Positions 19,282-30,781 are shown, numbered from the stretch's first letter. The stretch: DNA of 64,000 nucleotides from Nitrincola sp. A-D6 (GCF_000764495.1 NZ_JRLB01000097.1:1-64000); one strand, 5' to 3'. Notes: generated by a model from the letters alone, not told the origin. Numbers and translations are program-made.

Positions 19282-22200
19282 ATGCCCTTGCACGTTGCGG
19301 AATTAAAGGAAACGCTACTGGAACGTCTGAAAACTGAAATACGTAAACGTCTACCCGATAAGAAATCAGCTCTGCTGTGTGAGTTTGTCGATAGTTATTA
19401 TAAAAATACCCCTGAAATGGATCTGCAAAAATGGCGCCCGGATGATCTACTCGGTGCCACACTGGATATGTGGGAATTTATCCAGGATATCCCCGGCGAG
19501 TCTCCCCGGGTTAAGATTTTCAATCCCGATTTTGAGCGGCACGGCTGGCAATCAACGCATACAGTCATTGCCGTGGTATCGGAAGACCGTCCGTTTATCA
19601 TTGACTCGCTGCGGATGGAGCTGAATCGTCAGAATGTTGTCATACATGCCATTAATAATGTGGTATTGCATACCTCTCGTAATCAGAAAGGCGTACTGAC
19701 CGGACTCCATGACCCTAAAGGCTTGCCTGAATCTGTGGTCGCGATCGAGATAGACCGCCATACTGATTTACAACGGTTGCAACTGATGCAAGCCGAGCTG
19801 CTTAGCGTTCTGGAAGAAGTACGTGCAGCCGTTGATGATTTTGAGCCTATGCTGGCCGCCGTTAAAGAGCAGGCCGGGCATCTGAAAAAACTTGGCTCCG
19901 TACTGGATAAGCAAGGCTTGAAAGAAGCCAGTGAATTTTTGGAGTGGATGCATACCAATTTTACCTTTCTCGGCTATGAAGTATTTGAACTGAGAACAAC
20001 AGATGGCAATGAGTCACTTGAGCCGATTAAAAGCTCTGGCTTAGGGTTACTGCGTGACTGCAATCAAGCCTGCCGGGAAAAGCTGTTGGATGAAGACAAC
20101 CTCAATGCCGATCAACACACCCTGCTACCAGACCTGATCAGCTTTTCCAAAGCAGCCGCTAAATCGCGTATCCATCGTCCAGCCTATCCGGATTATATCG
20201 GCTTTAAACGCTTTGATAACAAAGGTAACCTGGTAGGTGAGGTGCGTTTTTTAGGCCTCTATACCTCTGCCGTATACATGCATTCGCCGCGTAGTATCCC
20301 GGTTATTCGTAACAAAATATCCACCGTATTAGAACAGTCAGGTCTGCATGAGCATGGCCATGACTGGAAAGAGTTGAATCAGATCCTGGAAAGCTTTCCG
20401 CGTGATGAGCTGTTCCAGATGCAGGTAGATGAATTATCCAGCATGACGTTGGGTATTCTGGAGATCCGTGAACGGCGTCAGATTCGGGTATTTCTACGCC
20501 GTGATCAGCAGGGGCATTATTTCTCAGCACTGGTGTATGTGCCGCGTGAAATATATAGCACCGAGTTTCGTGTGCGCTCAGAAAAAATTCTTAAACAGGC
20601 ATTGGGTTGTGAACTGGCTGAGTTTACCACCTATTTTTCTGAGTCTATTCTGGCACGTACGCAATTTAATTTGCGCCGTGCCGACGGCGAAAGCGTTACT
20701 GATCAGTTTGATGTCAACGATATTGAACATAAAGTCCGTGTGGCTGCGCGCAGTTGGGATGAGGATCTTTATGATGCCTTGACCGAAGCGTCAGGCGAAG
20801 AGCAGGGGATACACTGCTATAACCATTTTGGTGGCGGTTTCCCCGCCAGTTACCGGGCGCACTTCTCAGCCCGCACGGCTGTTATTGATATTCAGCATAT
20901 GCGTGAGATGTCAGATAGCAACCCGATTGCATTGAGCTTTTATCGGGCGTTGAACCGTGAAGAAGATGAAATCAACTTCAAACTCTTCCATTATGGAAAT
21001 TCTCTACCCCTGTCAGATGTTCTGCCTATTCTGGAAAATCTCGGTCTGCGTGTGATTGATGAGCATCCCTATGAGATTCAAACCGCAGGGAAGTGTATTT
21101 GGATACATGACTTCAACCTCCGCTATGGTGGCAAGCAACACGCCTCCATGGAGATGTTGCAGACTACCTTTGAAGATGCGTTTTTGAATATCTGGCAAAA
21201 AGCCTGTAGTAGCGATGACTTTAACAAGTTGGTGTTGGGTGCCGGGCTAGGCTGGAGGCAAGTCAAGGTATTGCGGGCTTATGCCGCGTACATGAAACAG
21301 ATCCGTTTCCCTCTCAGCAATGAAGCGATTATCGCGGCGCTAAACAATCATGTTGCTATTGCGCGGGAACTGATTGAACTGTTCTATGCTCGACTGGAGC
21401 CAGGTAAGGCCAATGCAAAAGTTGCTGAGGCCGCTGAGTTGCGCATACAGGAAGCCCTGGAATCCGTTTCCAGCTTGAATGAAGATCAGGTGATACGTCA
21501 GTATTTGATACTGATCAAGGCTACGCTGCGTACTAACTTCTTCCAACAGAAGGGCGGTGTGCACAAACCTTATATATCCTTTAAATTGTCACCCGCTGGT
21601 ATCCCGGAAATACCGCAACCACGGCCCATGTTTGAGATTTTTGTGTTCTCGCCCCGCGTTGAAGGTGTGCATCTGCGTGGTGGTAAAGTGGCGCGTGGCG
21701 GCTTGCGCTGGTCAGATCGAAGTGAAGATTACCGTACCGAAGTGCTTGGATTGGTAAAAGCGCAGCAGGTAAAAAATGCGGTGATTGTTCCCGTGGGTGC
21801 CAAGGGCGGCTTTGTGGCTAAATACCTCCACCCAGGTATGAGTCGTGATGAATGGCTGGAAGAGGGCATCACCTGCTATCGTATGTTTATCAGTGCACTG
21901 CTGGACATCACCGATAACCTGATTGAGGGTGAAGTGGTGCCACCGAAGCAGGTGGTACGACACGATGAGGATGATACCTATCTGGTTGTTGCTGCTGATA
22001 AGGGCACAGCAACCTTCTCTGATATTGCCAATGGCATTGCGGCAGACTATAGCTTCTGGCTGGGCGATGCGTTTGCCTCGGGTGGTAGCCAAGGCTATGA
22101 CCACAAGAAAATGGGCATTACTGCGAAGGGCGCCTGGGTCTCTGTTGAGCGTCATTTCAGAGAAATGGGGCATAACACCCGTACCGAGCCGTTTACCGTA

Positions 22201-24110
22201 GTCGGTATAGGGGATATGTCAGGTGACGTGTTTGGTAATGGCATGTTGCTGTCTGAGCAGATTAAACTGGTGGCGGCATTCAACCATCTGCATATATTTA
22301 TCGACCCGGATCCAGATCCGGCGAGCAGTTTTGTTGAGCGCCAACGCCTCTTCGATCTGCCTCGTTCTGGCTGGAATGATTATGATAAGTCACTGATATC
22401 CAAAGGTGGTGGTATCTTTGACCGCTCAGCGAAGTCGATTCGACTGACAGCGGAAATGAAAAAACTAACCGGTCTGACTCAGGCGCAGATAACGCCGAAT
22501 GATCTGATTTCAGCGTTGCTGAAGTCTCGCTTTGATCTGCTGTGGAACGGTGGTATCGGCACCTACGTTAAAGCCAGCCATGAAAGCCAGGCGGATGTAG
22601 CGACAAAGCCAACGATGGGTTGCGTGTTGATGCCTGTGAGTTGCGCTGCCGGGTCATAGGTGAAGGCGGTAACCTGGGGATGACCCAGCTGAGTCGTGTC
22701 GAGTTTTCCCGCTTGGGTGGTCGCATGAACACTGACTTTATTGACAATGCGGGTGGGGTGGATTGCTCCGACCATGAGGTCAATATCAAAATTCTGATGA
22801 ATGGCATGGTCGCAGCAGGTGATCTGACCCTGAAGCAGCGTAACAAGCTGCTGGTGGAAATGACCGATGAAGTCTCCTCGTTGGTGCTGAAGAACAACTA
22901 TCGTCAGGTGCAGGCGATTACGTTGGCTGAACGGCGCTCGCTGGTATCCATGTCTGAGTATCAGCGCTTTATCAACAAGCTGGAAGGACAAGGTAAACTC
23001 AATCGTAAGCTGGAATACCTGCCGGCTGATGACGTGCTGGATGAGCAGCGCCTGGCTGGAAAAGGGTTAAGTCGGCCTGAATTGTCGGTGCTGGTGTCTT
23101 ATAGTAAGGCTGACCTGAAAGAGCGTCTGCTGGAAACTGATCTGCCCGATGACAGTTACGTAGCTAGAGAGCTGGTAACAGCTTTCCCGCGCCAGATGCT
23201 GGAAAAATTTGCTCCTGAGTTGAAAGAGCATAGACTCTGCCGTGAAATCGTAGCGACCCAGGTTGCCAATGAAATTGTCAACTTCATGGGAATCAATTTT
23301 GCCGACCGTCTGGGAGTATCTACAGGGGCGGATATTCAGCGTATTACCCGTGCTTATGTGTTGGTGCGTGATATCTTCATGCTCAAAGACTTGTGGAAGC
23401 AAATTGAGCTATTGGACTATCAGGTCGACTCAGATATTCAGCTGGAGATGATGGAGCGTTTGCAGTATCTGGTCAGACATGCCACACGCTGGATTCTGCG
23501 TAACCGTCGTGGTGATCTGGATTGTCAGCAGGAGATAGGTATTTTTGCTGAGCCGTTGAAACAATTGGCCGATCATTTAGGCGAGCTGTTATGTGGTGAG
23601 CCCAGATCACAGTGGGAAAGCGCGTATCAGCGTTACACGGATGCGGGTGTACCGGATGAGTTGGCTAAAATTGTGGCTGGCTCAGGCGTGCTCTTCTCTG
23701 CCATGAGTGTTATTGAAGTGGCTCGGGAGCAGAAAGTGAATATGCAAACAGCAGCACAGGCCTTCTTTGGTCTGGGTGAACGTTTGCAGCTGCATTGGTT
23801 TGCTAACCAGTTAAATGATCTCAGTGTTGAAAATTACTGGCAAGCCTTGGCAAGGGATGCATTCAGGGATGATCTGGATTGGCAGCAGCGGGCATTAATG
23901 GCTTCTCTGTTGAAGTTGGATATGTCCGACAAAGCCAGCACGGCAGCAAAACTGCAGCAGTGGGTTGAACTCAATCAGCCTTTGCTGGATCGCTGGGATA
24001 AAGTTCTGACTGATCTTAAAGCAGCAAAAACACAGGACTATGCAATGTATACAGTGGCCGTGCGAGAGTTGTATGATCTCGCACGAACTTGTAACTTTAC
24101 TGCTGACTGA
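19282..24110 (+). CDS. gdhB: NAD-specific glutamate dehydrogenase, large type (one frame lesion)
   Basis: This is the 180-kDa NAD-dependent glutamate dehydrogenase that oxidises glutamate to 2-oxoglutarate in catabolism. ACT-like regulatory segments occupy the first third (TVIAVVSEDRPFIIDSLRMEL). The catalytic region includes LRGGKVARGGLRWSDRSEDYRTEVLGL, VGAKGGFV and VGIGDMSGDVFGNGML, and an alpha-helical C-terminal domain follows. The frame breaks near 22596-22600, where GTAGGCGAC is expected but one G is missing; repair gives [30 protein letters not shown]. Repaired length is 1609 residues, normal for this family. A hairpin follows the stop at 24128-24159. Confidence 0.95.
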
Positions 24111-24127
24111 TCAGTAGCCCTACATCA

Positions 24128-24159
24128 CGGTGCTGTCAGTCATTGAGCTGGCAGCACCG
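24128..24159 (+). terminator. Hairpin downstream of gdhB
   Basis: CGGTGCTGTCAG (24128-24139) pairs with CTGGCAGCACCG (24148-24159) around an 8-base loop, with one G-T pair. No T tract follows, so it is either a weak terminator or a 3'-end stabiliser. It ends four bases before the DUF2835 start. Confidence 0.5.
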
Positions 24160-24162
24160 CTG

Positions 24163-24384
24163 ATGCATTATGTAATAATTGACCTGGCAATCAGCCGGGA
24201 TGAGTATATGAAGTACTACCGTGGCCAGGCTGTGCAGATTTCTTCACGTGCACGCGATGGTCGTATTGTACGTTTGCCCGCCTCCGTGATGCGCCAGTTC
24301 ATCACACTTTCCGGATTACGCGGTAGTTTTGCTGTTTACTATGATGAGCATGGACGGCTGCAGCAAATAGACCGGTTAAGTTGA
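24163..24384 (+). CDS. DUF2835 family protein
   Basis: This is a 73-residue soluble protein matching the DUF2835 pattern: YVIIDLAISRDEYMKYYRGQAVQISSRARDGRIVRLPASVMRQFITLSGLRGSFAVYYDEHGRLQQIDRL read in pieces as sheet-helix-sheet, with the conserved EYxxYYRG, DGRxxRxPA and GxxGxF motifs. Function is unknown. The start MHYVIID at 24163 is chosen because the upstream in-frame ATG-like codon at 24130 lies inside the hairpin and adds residues not seen in the family. The ribosome binding site is weak, so translation may depend on gdhB. This gene commonly sits between gdhB and pyrD relatives. Confidence 0.78.
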   Translation: MHYVIIDLAISRDEYMKYYRGQAVQISSRARDGRIVRLPASVMRQFITLSGLRGSFAVYYDEHGRLQQIDRLS

Positions 24385-24453
24385 AAGCTGTCTTTTATCC
24401 ATCTGCCAAGGGTATAATAACTCCCGTTTTTTTAAACACTGTCCGAGATTGCT

Positions 24454-25482
24454 ATGCTATACACACTTGCCCGATCATTGATGTTTAGACTGGATGCTGA
24501 AACAGCGCATAATCTGTCGTTGACCAGTATGAATCTATTATCAGAAACCGGCTTGCAGCACTTGGTTGGAGCAAGAATGCGTCAGGCACCTGTCGAAGTC
24601 ATGGGGTTGCGTTTTCCCAATCCAGTAGGACTGGCTGCAGGTCTGGATAAAAATGGCACAGCCGTAGACGGGCTGGCAGCGATGGGCTTTGGCTTCATTG
24701 AAGTGGGTACGGTGACACCGCGCCCGCAGGATGGCAATCCAAGACCGAGGATATTTCGCCTGCCTGAACATAACGCCATTATTAATCGTATGGGGTTTAA
24801 TAACGCGGGTGTGGATCAGCTGCTGAAAAATCTTGAAAAATCACGCTATAGCGGCATTCTGGGTATCAATATCGGCAAGAATAAAGACACCCCGAATAAG
24901 CAGGCACATGATGATTATCTCTACTGCCTGCGTCGTGTTTACGACCGTGCCAGTTATGTGACTGTGAATATTTCCTCGCCTAATACACCCGGGCTGAGAT
25001 CGCTGCAGTTTGGTGACTCACTCAATAGCTTGCTTGATGCGCTGAAAAATGAACAGGCTCGCCTGGCACGTTTGCATAGCAAATACGTACCTATCGCTCT
25101 GAAGATTGCGCCGGATATGCAAGATGAAGAGTTTGAGTTGGTGGCTGGTTCGTTAAAAAGTTATGAAATAGATGCTGTTATTGCTACTAACACCACTCTG
25201 AGCCGGGAAGGTGTGGAAGACTCAGCACTTGCGGCTGAATCCGGAGGCTTGAGTGGTGCACCGGTCAGAAACTGTTCAACGGCTGCGATAGCGGCATTGT
25301 CACGTCATTTGAATGGGGCGTTACCCATCATTGGTGTGGGCGGTATTACTGAACCATTTGATGCAGCCGAAAAAATTGAAGCGGGAGCCAGTCTGGTGCA
25401 AATCTATACTGGATTGATTTATCGTGGTCCAAGATTGATACACGAATCGGTTAAAGCGGTGGAATCTCTGGTTCGTCGTTAA
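24454..25482 (+). CDS. pyrD: Dihydroorotate dehydrogenase (quinone)
   Basis: PyrD oxidises dihydroorotate to orotate in pyrimidine synthesis, passing electrons to membrane quinone. The 342-residue class 2 enzyme has the N-terminal membrane-association helix ([23 protein letters not shown]), [15 protein letters not shown], the catalytic serine segment [19 protein letters not shown] and the FMN phosphate site IIGVGGI...[16 protein letters not shown]. The frame is intact. A perfect 12-bp stem begins immediately after the stop codon. Confidence 0.96.
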   Translation: MLYTLARSLMFRLDAETAHNLSLTSMNLLSETGLQHLVGARMRQAPVEVMGLRFPNPVGLAAGLDKNGTAVDGLAAMGFGFIEVGTVTPRPQDGNPRPRIFRLPEHNAIINRMGFNNAGVDQLLKNLEKSRYSGILGINIGKNKDTPNKQAHDDYLYCLRRVYDRASYVTVNISSPNTPGLRSLQFGDSLNSLLDALKNEQARLARLHSKYVPIALKIAPDMQDEEFELVAGSLKSYEIDAVIATNTTLSREGVEDSALAAESGGLSGAPVRNCSTAAIAALSRHLNGALPIIGVGGITEPFDAAEKIEAGASLVQIYTGLIYRGPRLIHESVKAVESLVRR

Positions 25483-25515
25483 GGATTGCGACAGTGCAGA
25501 GCTCTGTCGCAATCC
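25483..25515 (+). terminator. Hairpin terminator after pyrD
   Basis: GGATTGCGACAG (25483-25494) pairs perfectly with CTGTCGCAATCC (25504-25515) across a 9-base loop, directly after the pyrD stop. There is no strong T tract, but the stem is also correctly placed for the convergent rmf gene, so it may serve both strands. Confidence 0.6.
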
Positions 25516-25546
25516 CGCTCCGTAATCAGAATTGATGAATCAAGAC

Positions 25547-25753
25547 TTATGCCAAGGTGGGATTTGCCTGAATTGCAGAAACGCCGGACATACCATTCCA
25601 GTGTGCTTCGCGTCCTTCACGCCAACCGTTCATCCAGTGTGATCGCAAATCTGCAATTTGCACTGGGCACTCTTCACGTGATCGACCGGTCAGTCCGGCA
25701 ACAAAACCACGGTTGTGTAGGGTAGAGCTACGGTCTCGTTTCTGTGTTCTCAT
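25547..25753 (-). CDS. rmf: Ribosome modulation factor
   Basis: RMF binds 70S ribosomes and drives formation of inactive 100S dimers in stationary phase. The 68-residue basic protein has the family signature KRDRSSTLHNRGFVAGLTGRS, then ECPVQ and RSHWMNGWREGRE, aligned with E. coli RMF (55 residues) apart from a longer tail. GAGAGG lies eight bases before the ATG. The leader contains a strong hairpin at 25787-25817, which could affect transcript stability. It is convergent with pyrD and divergent from rlmKL. Confidence 0.93.
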   Translation of the reverse strand: MRTQKRDRSSTLHNRGFVAGLTGRSREECPVQIADLRSHWMNGWREGREAHWNGMSGVSAIQANPTLA

Positions 25754-25786
25754 AAAATACGCCTCTCAATTTCTATTTTTCATCGC

Positions 25787-25817
25787 GGGGCCGGTGTCGA
25801 AAATGACAACCGGTCCC
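25787..25817 (-). promoter_or_regulatory. Hairpin in the rmf leader
   Basis: On the minus strand GGGACCGGTTGTC pairs with GACACCGGCCCC around a short AT-rich loop, about 33 bases before the rmf start. A second weaker stem, GTGTAGG/CCTACAC, lies further upstream at 25824-25852. These are seen in the sequence; any effect on rmf expression is inference. Confidence 0.4.
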
Positions 25818-26037
25818 TTTCGCGTGTAGGCTATAAGGCAATCAACCTACACCTCTATTCATATCTGAAATGAGCGGATTTGGCTATTAATATTAACTAT
25901 AATGTAACAGAACCTTCATAGTGTTATGGATAGCGCAGTTGCAAAATATCTAGGCAAATCAGTTTATTACACCTCTAAATTTTAACCGGCTTTTGTCGTG
26001 AAATATTTTCATCCCAGTAAGACACCCCGAGGACAAC

Positions 26038-28205
26038 ATGGCAACAGAAATTCAGGAAAGTTCCCCGCATACGTATTTTGTTACTTGCCCCAAAGGGATG
26101 GAGCAGTTGCTTGCTGATGAAGTTGCGAGTCTGGGGGAGAGCAGGTCAAAATGACCGTGGCAGGTATCAGTTGTCAGGGTGATAAAGCGCTGGGCTATCG
26201 CCTGTGTCTTTGGTCCAGGTTGGGCAGCCGTGTGTTGTTGCGTCTTGTGGATACGCCGATAACTACGGCTGACTCCATGTATGATGCCGTGCAGTCCATC
26301 GACTGGCTGGTACACCTGCGCCCATCTGGCACGCTCAGTGTTGATTTTAACGGTCGCAGTGAAGAGATACGTAATACGCACTTTGGTGCTTTAAAAGTCA
26401 AAGACGCCATCGTAGATCAGATCCGCGCCGCCACGGGTCAGCGCCCTGAAATTGATAAACAACAGCCGGAGTTGCGCGTCAATGTGCACCTGTCTCGTGG
26501 CAGTGTTTCTGTGTCACTGGATCTGTCCGGAGAGAGCCTGCATCGCCGTGGTTATAGGTCTAAAACCGGTGAAGCGCCGATGAAGGAAAATCTTGCTGCA
26601 GCCGTACTGGTGCGTGCAGGCTGGCCGGATAGCAGTATGCCAGCCTTGTATGATCCGATGTGTGGCTCAGCTACCTTGTTGACAGAAGCAGCCCTGATGA
26701 GCATGGATATTGCGCCGGGGCTATATCGTCAGCGCTTTGGCTTTATGCGCTGGCCGGACTTTGACCGTCAATTGTGGCAAACACTGCAAGATGAAGCACA
26801 GCAGCGAGCCGTGCAGGGGCGTGCTGCATGTCAGGTCAGGTTGCATGGCTCGGATCAGGATGCGCAGGTGATAGCAGCTGCCAGAGAAAATGTCAGACGG
26901 GCCAAACTGGATGATGTCATTGAGTTGCAGGTGTGTGAGCTCAGTCAGGTTCAGCGTCCGCAGGGTGTGGAAAAGGGCTTGCTGGTGAGCAATCCACCTT
27001 ATGGTGAGCGCCTGGGTGAAACGGATCAGTTGATGTTTTTGTATCAGCAGTTGGGGAAGTTGCTTCGCACGCAGTTTGCCGGTTGGCGTGCCGCTGTGCT
27101 GACGGCAGATTCCATGCTCTGTAAGGTGATGGGGCTGAAGGCACACAAAGACTATCAGTTATTTAATGGCGCGCTGGAAAGTCGTTTATTCCTGTTTGAG
27201 GTTTACGCTGCACGGCCGGAAACGCAAGTTACCGGTCTGGATCCGGCTGAAAAACCAGCCTTGTCCGAAACGGCGCAGATGCTGGCAAACCGCTTACAGA
27301 AAAATCTGAAAAATATGCGTCGCTGGCTGAAGCAGGAGAGTATCGAATGCTATCGCCTTTATGATGCTGATATTCCCGAGTATGCCGTTGCCGTGGATCT
27401 CTACGCTGATCAGGTGCTTATTCAGGAGTATCAGGCGCCCGCCAGTATTGACCAGGTAAAGGCGTTTAATCGACTGTCTGAAGCCATAGCGGTGGTGGCA
27501 GTGGTGCTGGAGAAAAAACCGGAGCAGATTATTCTTAAGCAGCGCAAGCGTCAGCAGGGAACCGAGCAGTATCAGCGCCATAATGAAACCGGCCACTTTT
27601 TTGAGGTGATGGAGCACGGCTGTCGCCTGCGGGTTAACCTGCATGACTATCTGGATACGGGATTATTTCTGGATCATCGTCCGGTACGCCGACGTATTCA
27701 GTCTCTGGCAGCCGGTAAAGATTTTCTTAACCTGTTTTGTTATACCGCGACCGCGACTGTGCATGCCGCTGTGGGTGGCGCTACAACAACGACCAGCGTG
27801 GATATGTCGGCAACCTATCTGGAGTGGGCGCAAGTAAACCTTGATCTGAATGCGCAGGCAAGGTCACAGCATCAGTTAGTGCGTGAAGACTGTATAAAAT
27901 GGCTGAAACGCCAACCTGGCCCCGCTTTTGACCTGATCTTCATGGATCCACCAACCTTTTCCAACTCTAAACGCATGGATGGCGTGCTGGATGTTCAGCG
28001 TGATCATGTGGAGTTGATTGAGGGCGCGATGCGCTTGTTGCGACCAGAGGGGTTGTTGATTTTCTCCAACAACTACCGCCGCTTCAAGATGGACTATGAT
28101 GCCTTAAGTGAGTATCAGATACAGGATATTACTTCATTGACGCTAGACCCGGATTTCAAGCGCAGCCCGCGCATACATAGCTGCTTCGAAATCCGCAAAG
28201 CCTAA
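26038..28205 (+). CDS. rlmL: 23S rRNA methyltransferase RlmKL (one frame lesion)
   Basis: This fused enzyme makes m2G2445 (RlmL half) and m7G2069 (RlmK half) in 23S rRNA. The order is an N-terminal ferredoxin-like/THUMP region, the RlmL methyltransferase with DPMCGSATLLTEAAL and the catalytic LVSNPPYGERLG, then the RlmK half with LNLFCYTATATVHAAVGGA and DLIFMDPPTFSNSKRM. The start is ATG 26038 with GAGGAC upstream. The frame breaks in a G run at 26133-26137; one added G gives SLGGEQVKMTVAG. Repaired length is 722 residues against 702 in E. coli. Palindromic repeats follow the gene. Confidence 0.94.
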
Positions 28206-28212
28206 AAATGAA

Positions 28213-28341
28213 ATCGCCCGGGGACCGGGCTCCTACAAAAAAACCGAACCCTGTAGGAGCTCGCTCTGCGAGCGATTCAAATCGCCTGGAGACCAGGCTC
28301 CAACAAGGTTGGGCGATTCGCCCACAGAGTGGGCTCCTACA
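28213..28341. repeat. REP/BIME-like palindromic repeats
   Basis: A right half-unit (28213-28237), a full unit (28252-28305, with CCTGG-aga-CCAGG as compensatory change in the inner stem) and a variant right arm with a CCCAC-agaGTGGG stem (28314-28341) fill the space between the convergent rlmKL and gltA genes. Paired changes on both sides of the stems suggest selection for structure. Confidence 0.92.
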
Positions 28342-28353
28342 CAAGGCTGGGTT

Positions 28354-29626
28354 TTAACCCGGATAATCGCGTCTTTTGGCGCCAGTATAGAGCTGGCGTG
28401 GACGGCCAATCCGGTTCGGGCTGGAATGGAATTCGTTCCAGTGAGAGATCCAGCCAATCGTGCGTGACATGGCGAAAATCACCGTAAACATGCTGGTTGG
28501 AATTCCCATGGCCTTCAGAATAATACCTGAATAGAAGTCCACGTTGGGGTACAGCTTGCGCTCTACAAAGTAGGGGTCTTCCAGGGCAATTTCTTCCAGA
28601 CGGCTGGCAATTTTCAGCAGCGGATCATTGATGCCGAGTTCGTTAAGCACTTCATCACAGGTTTTTTTCATTACCCGTGAGCGTGGATCGAAGTTACGAT
28701 AAACACGGTGACCAAAGCCCATCAGTCGGAACGGATCATCAGGATCTTTGGCCCGCTGGATGAACTCAGGGATATTGGCTTCATCACCTATCTCTTCGAG
28801 CATGGTCAGAACGGCTTCGTTTGCACCGCCATGAGCGGGGCCCATAGTGCGGCAATGCCAGCAGCGATACAAGCGAAGGGGTTGGCACCTGATGAGCCTG
28901 CCAGACGTACAGTTGACGTAGACGCATTCTGCTCATGATCGGCATGCAGGGTAAAAATGCGATCCATGGCGCGAACCAGAATGGGATTGGCTTCATAATC
29001 TGAGCAAGGTGTAGCGAACATCATGCGCAGAAAGTTTTCAGCATATCCTTTGTCATTTCTTGGGAAAATGAATGGCTGGCCGATAGAGTACTTGTGACAC
29101 ATGGCCGCCAGCGTAGGCATTTTGGCTATCAAACGGTAGGCACATACTTCACGGTGATGCGCGTTGTTGATATCCAAAGAGTCATGGTAAAACGCTGAAA
29201 GCGCACCCACAACACCACACATAATCGCCATAGGGTGTGCATCACGACGGAAGCCCTTAAAGAAGGAGATCAGTTGTTCATGCACCATCGTATGATTACT
29301 GATGGTGGTAACAAAAGTTTTCTTCTGCTCGGCATCCGGCAGTTCGCCGTTAAGTAGCAGATAGCACACTTCCAGATAGTCTGATTTTTCAGCCAACTGG
29401 TCAATCGGGTAGCCGCGATGCAGCAGGATTCCCTGGTCGCCGTCTATATAGGTTATCTGTGATTCACAGGCCGCCGTAGACACGAAGCCGGGTCATAGGT
29501 AAAAAGCCCTTTGCCAGTCAGCGGACGAACATCAATGACATCCGGGCCTTCAGTTCCGGAATATACAGGGAGTTCAATCGTTCCGTCCAGGCCATCGACC
29601 GTCAAACGAGCTATCTTGTCAGCCAT
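28354..29626 (-). CDS. gltA: Citrate synthase, type II (two frame lesions)
   Basis: GltA condenses oxaloacetate and acetyl-CoA to citrate, the entry step of the TCA cycle. The start is [15 protein letters not shown] at 29626. Active-site histidines lie in [10 protein letters not shown] and [15 protein letters not shown], and the aspartate in YPNVDFYSG. The frame breaks near 29488 (coding GGGC to GGC, between TYDP and FVSTAACES) and near 28841-28843 (GGGG to GGG, at ALWGPAHGG). Repaired length is 424 residues against 427 in E. coli, and the N-terminal beta domain marks it as the hexameric, NADH-sensitive type. It is divergent from the sdh operon. Confidence 0.95.
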
Positions 29627-29691
29627 AGTTGGCTCCTATCATTCGGTTATAATTACAATGACTTAGTTGTTTAGTCACTTGATTACACTGT

Positions 29692-29704
29692 CAGGTACTA
29701 CCTG
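29692..29704. promoter_or_regulatory. Palindrome upstream of gltA, candidate operator
   Basis: CAGGTA-C-TACCTG is a perfect 6-1-6 inverted repeat about 66 bases upstream of the gltA start, where a dimeric regulator could bind. No regulator is identified. Confidence 0.35.
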
Positions 29705-29896
29705 AATGAGAACCCGACAACTATAGAGCTTGGGAAGGGTTTGTCAATTCAACCTAAAGGCGAATACCGCATTGCAGCATAGCATAATATAGCAATGTGA
29801 GTGATCTGAATCCGCCGCTTGTGCATATCTAGTATGGACCAATCAGAAAGTAGTGCGGTGAGTGTTAGACCATTGTTGTACAGGCGTCAAGTCGCG

Positions 29897-29925
29897 TTGT
29901 ATTCAAACCGGTAAATGTCTATACT
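29897..29925 (+). promoter_or_regulatory. Putative sigma-70 promoter of sdhCDAB
   Basis: TTGTAT (29897-29902) and TATACT (29920-29925) are separated by 17 bases, about 135 bases upstream of the sdhC start. Confidence 0.5.
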
Positions 29926-29951
29926 CCGGGCCTGAGTTGCCATTGTACACT

Positions 29952-29976
29952 TGTGCAATGACACAAATGTGCAATG
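29952..29976 (+). repeat. Direct repeat TGTGCAATG in the sdhC leader
   Basis: TGTGCAATG occurs at 29952-29960 and 29968-29976, 16 bases apart, and the first overlaps an inverted repeat TTGTG-caatga-CACAA (29951-29966). The spacing could suit a regulator or an RNA-binding site; neither is proven. Confidence 0.35.
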
Positions 29977-30059
29977 CCAGTTCGTCGAGCGAACTACTGC
30001 TTCTGAGCACTTCCCAGCAACCCGTCCTGCAAAGGGACTCAAAAGTGTGAACTAGAGCC

Positions 30060-30438
30060 GTGAACAAAAAAACGACCTGTAAATTTAGATCTACAAACTA
30101 TTAAACTGCCACTTCCGGCGGTCACCTCAATACTGCATCGCGCAACCGGTGTTGCACTGTTTTTTGGTGCCATCTTTGCTATGTATCTATTGGGACTGTC
30201 GCTGGATTCTCAGTCAGGCTTTGATGCTGCGGCTGAACTTCTCCGGGATAGTTTCCTGGCAAAACTCATTGCTTGGGGATTTGTCTCCGCACTGCTTTAC
30301 CATCTCGTCGCAGGTATCAAGCATCTGATTATGGATCTTGGTTATTGTGAAGAGCTGGAATCAGGAACCCTGGCTGCTAAAGTCACTCTGATCGCTGGCG
30401 GTGTATTAGTCCTTTTGGCTGGAGTATGGATATGGTAA
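30060..30438 (+). CDS. sdhC: Succinate dehydrogenase cytochrome b556 subunit (frame lesion at the N-terminus)
   Basis: SdhC is one of two membrane anchors of complex II and helps bind haem b and quinone. Reading from GTG at 30060 gives VNKK followed, after removal of one A from a run of seven (30066-30072), by RPVNLDLQTIKLPLPAVTSILHRATGVALFF, the typical SdhC N-terminus. Three transmembrane segments follow, with the haem ligand region LLYHLVAGIKHLIMD. This is the only lesion in the window that looks like an inserted base. Repaired length is 125 residues. It overlaps sdhD by seven bases. Confidence 0.92.
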
Positions 30439-30778
30439 CAAGTATTACGAATTTTGGCCGCAGTGTCTTTACGACTGGATGATGCAGCGCGTCACAGCTG
30501 TCGTGCTGATGGCCTATACAATTTTTATGTTGGGTTATCTGCTGTTTAGTTCAGATTTGAGCTACGCGCAGTGGTCTGCATTGTTTGAAAATACAGCTAT
30601 GCGCATCTTCACTTTGTTGGCAATTCTATCCATGGTGGCGCACGCATGGATCGGTCTTTGGTCAGTTACAACTGACTATATTAAGCAGACTGGTATTCGT
30701 TTTGTCGTTCAAGCCGTTTGTGGCCTGCTGGCGTTTATATACGTTGTGTGGGGCATTCAGATTCTGTGGAGTGTCTAA
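30432..30778 (+). CDS. sdhD: Succinate dehydrogenase membrane anchor subunit (one frame lesion)
   Basis: SdhD is the second membrane anchor of complex II. ATG at 30432 overlaps the end of sdhC. The opening residues MVTSITNFGRS are followed by a lost G near 30465 (AGTGGTC expected); repair gives GLYDWMMQRVTAVVLMAYTIF, the normal family start. Three hydrophobic segments follow, with MVAHAWIGLWSVTTDY holding the haem and quinone-site residues. Repaired length is 115 residues. sdhA begins three bases after the stop. Confidence 0.93.
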
Positions 30779-30781
30779 GAG

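Larger units (their letters stand above)
29627..30059. other. gltA-sdhC divergent regulatory region
   Basis: This 433-base space has no convincing gene. It holds a palindrome near gltA, a sigma-70-like promoter toward sdhC and two copies of TGTGCAATG in the sdhC leader, each listed separately. A 62-codon open frame at 29862-30050 has no ribosome binding site and crosses these elements. Confidence 0.7.

Noticed and set aside
29862-30050. 62-codon open frame upstream of sdhC
   Set aside because: No ribosome binding site, no family resemblance, and it crosses the likely sdh promoter and leader repeats.
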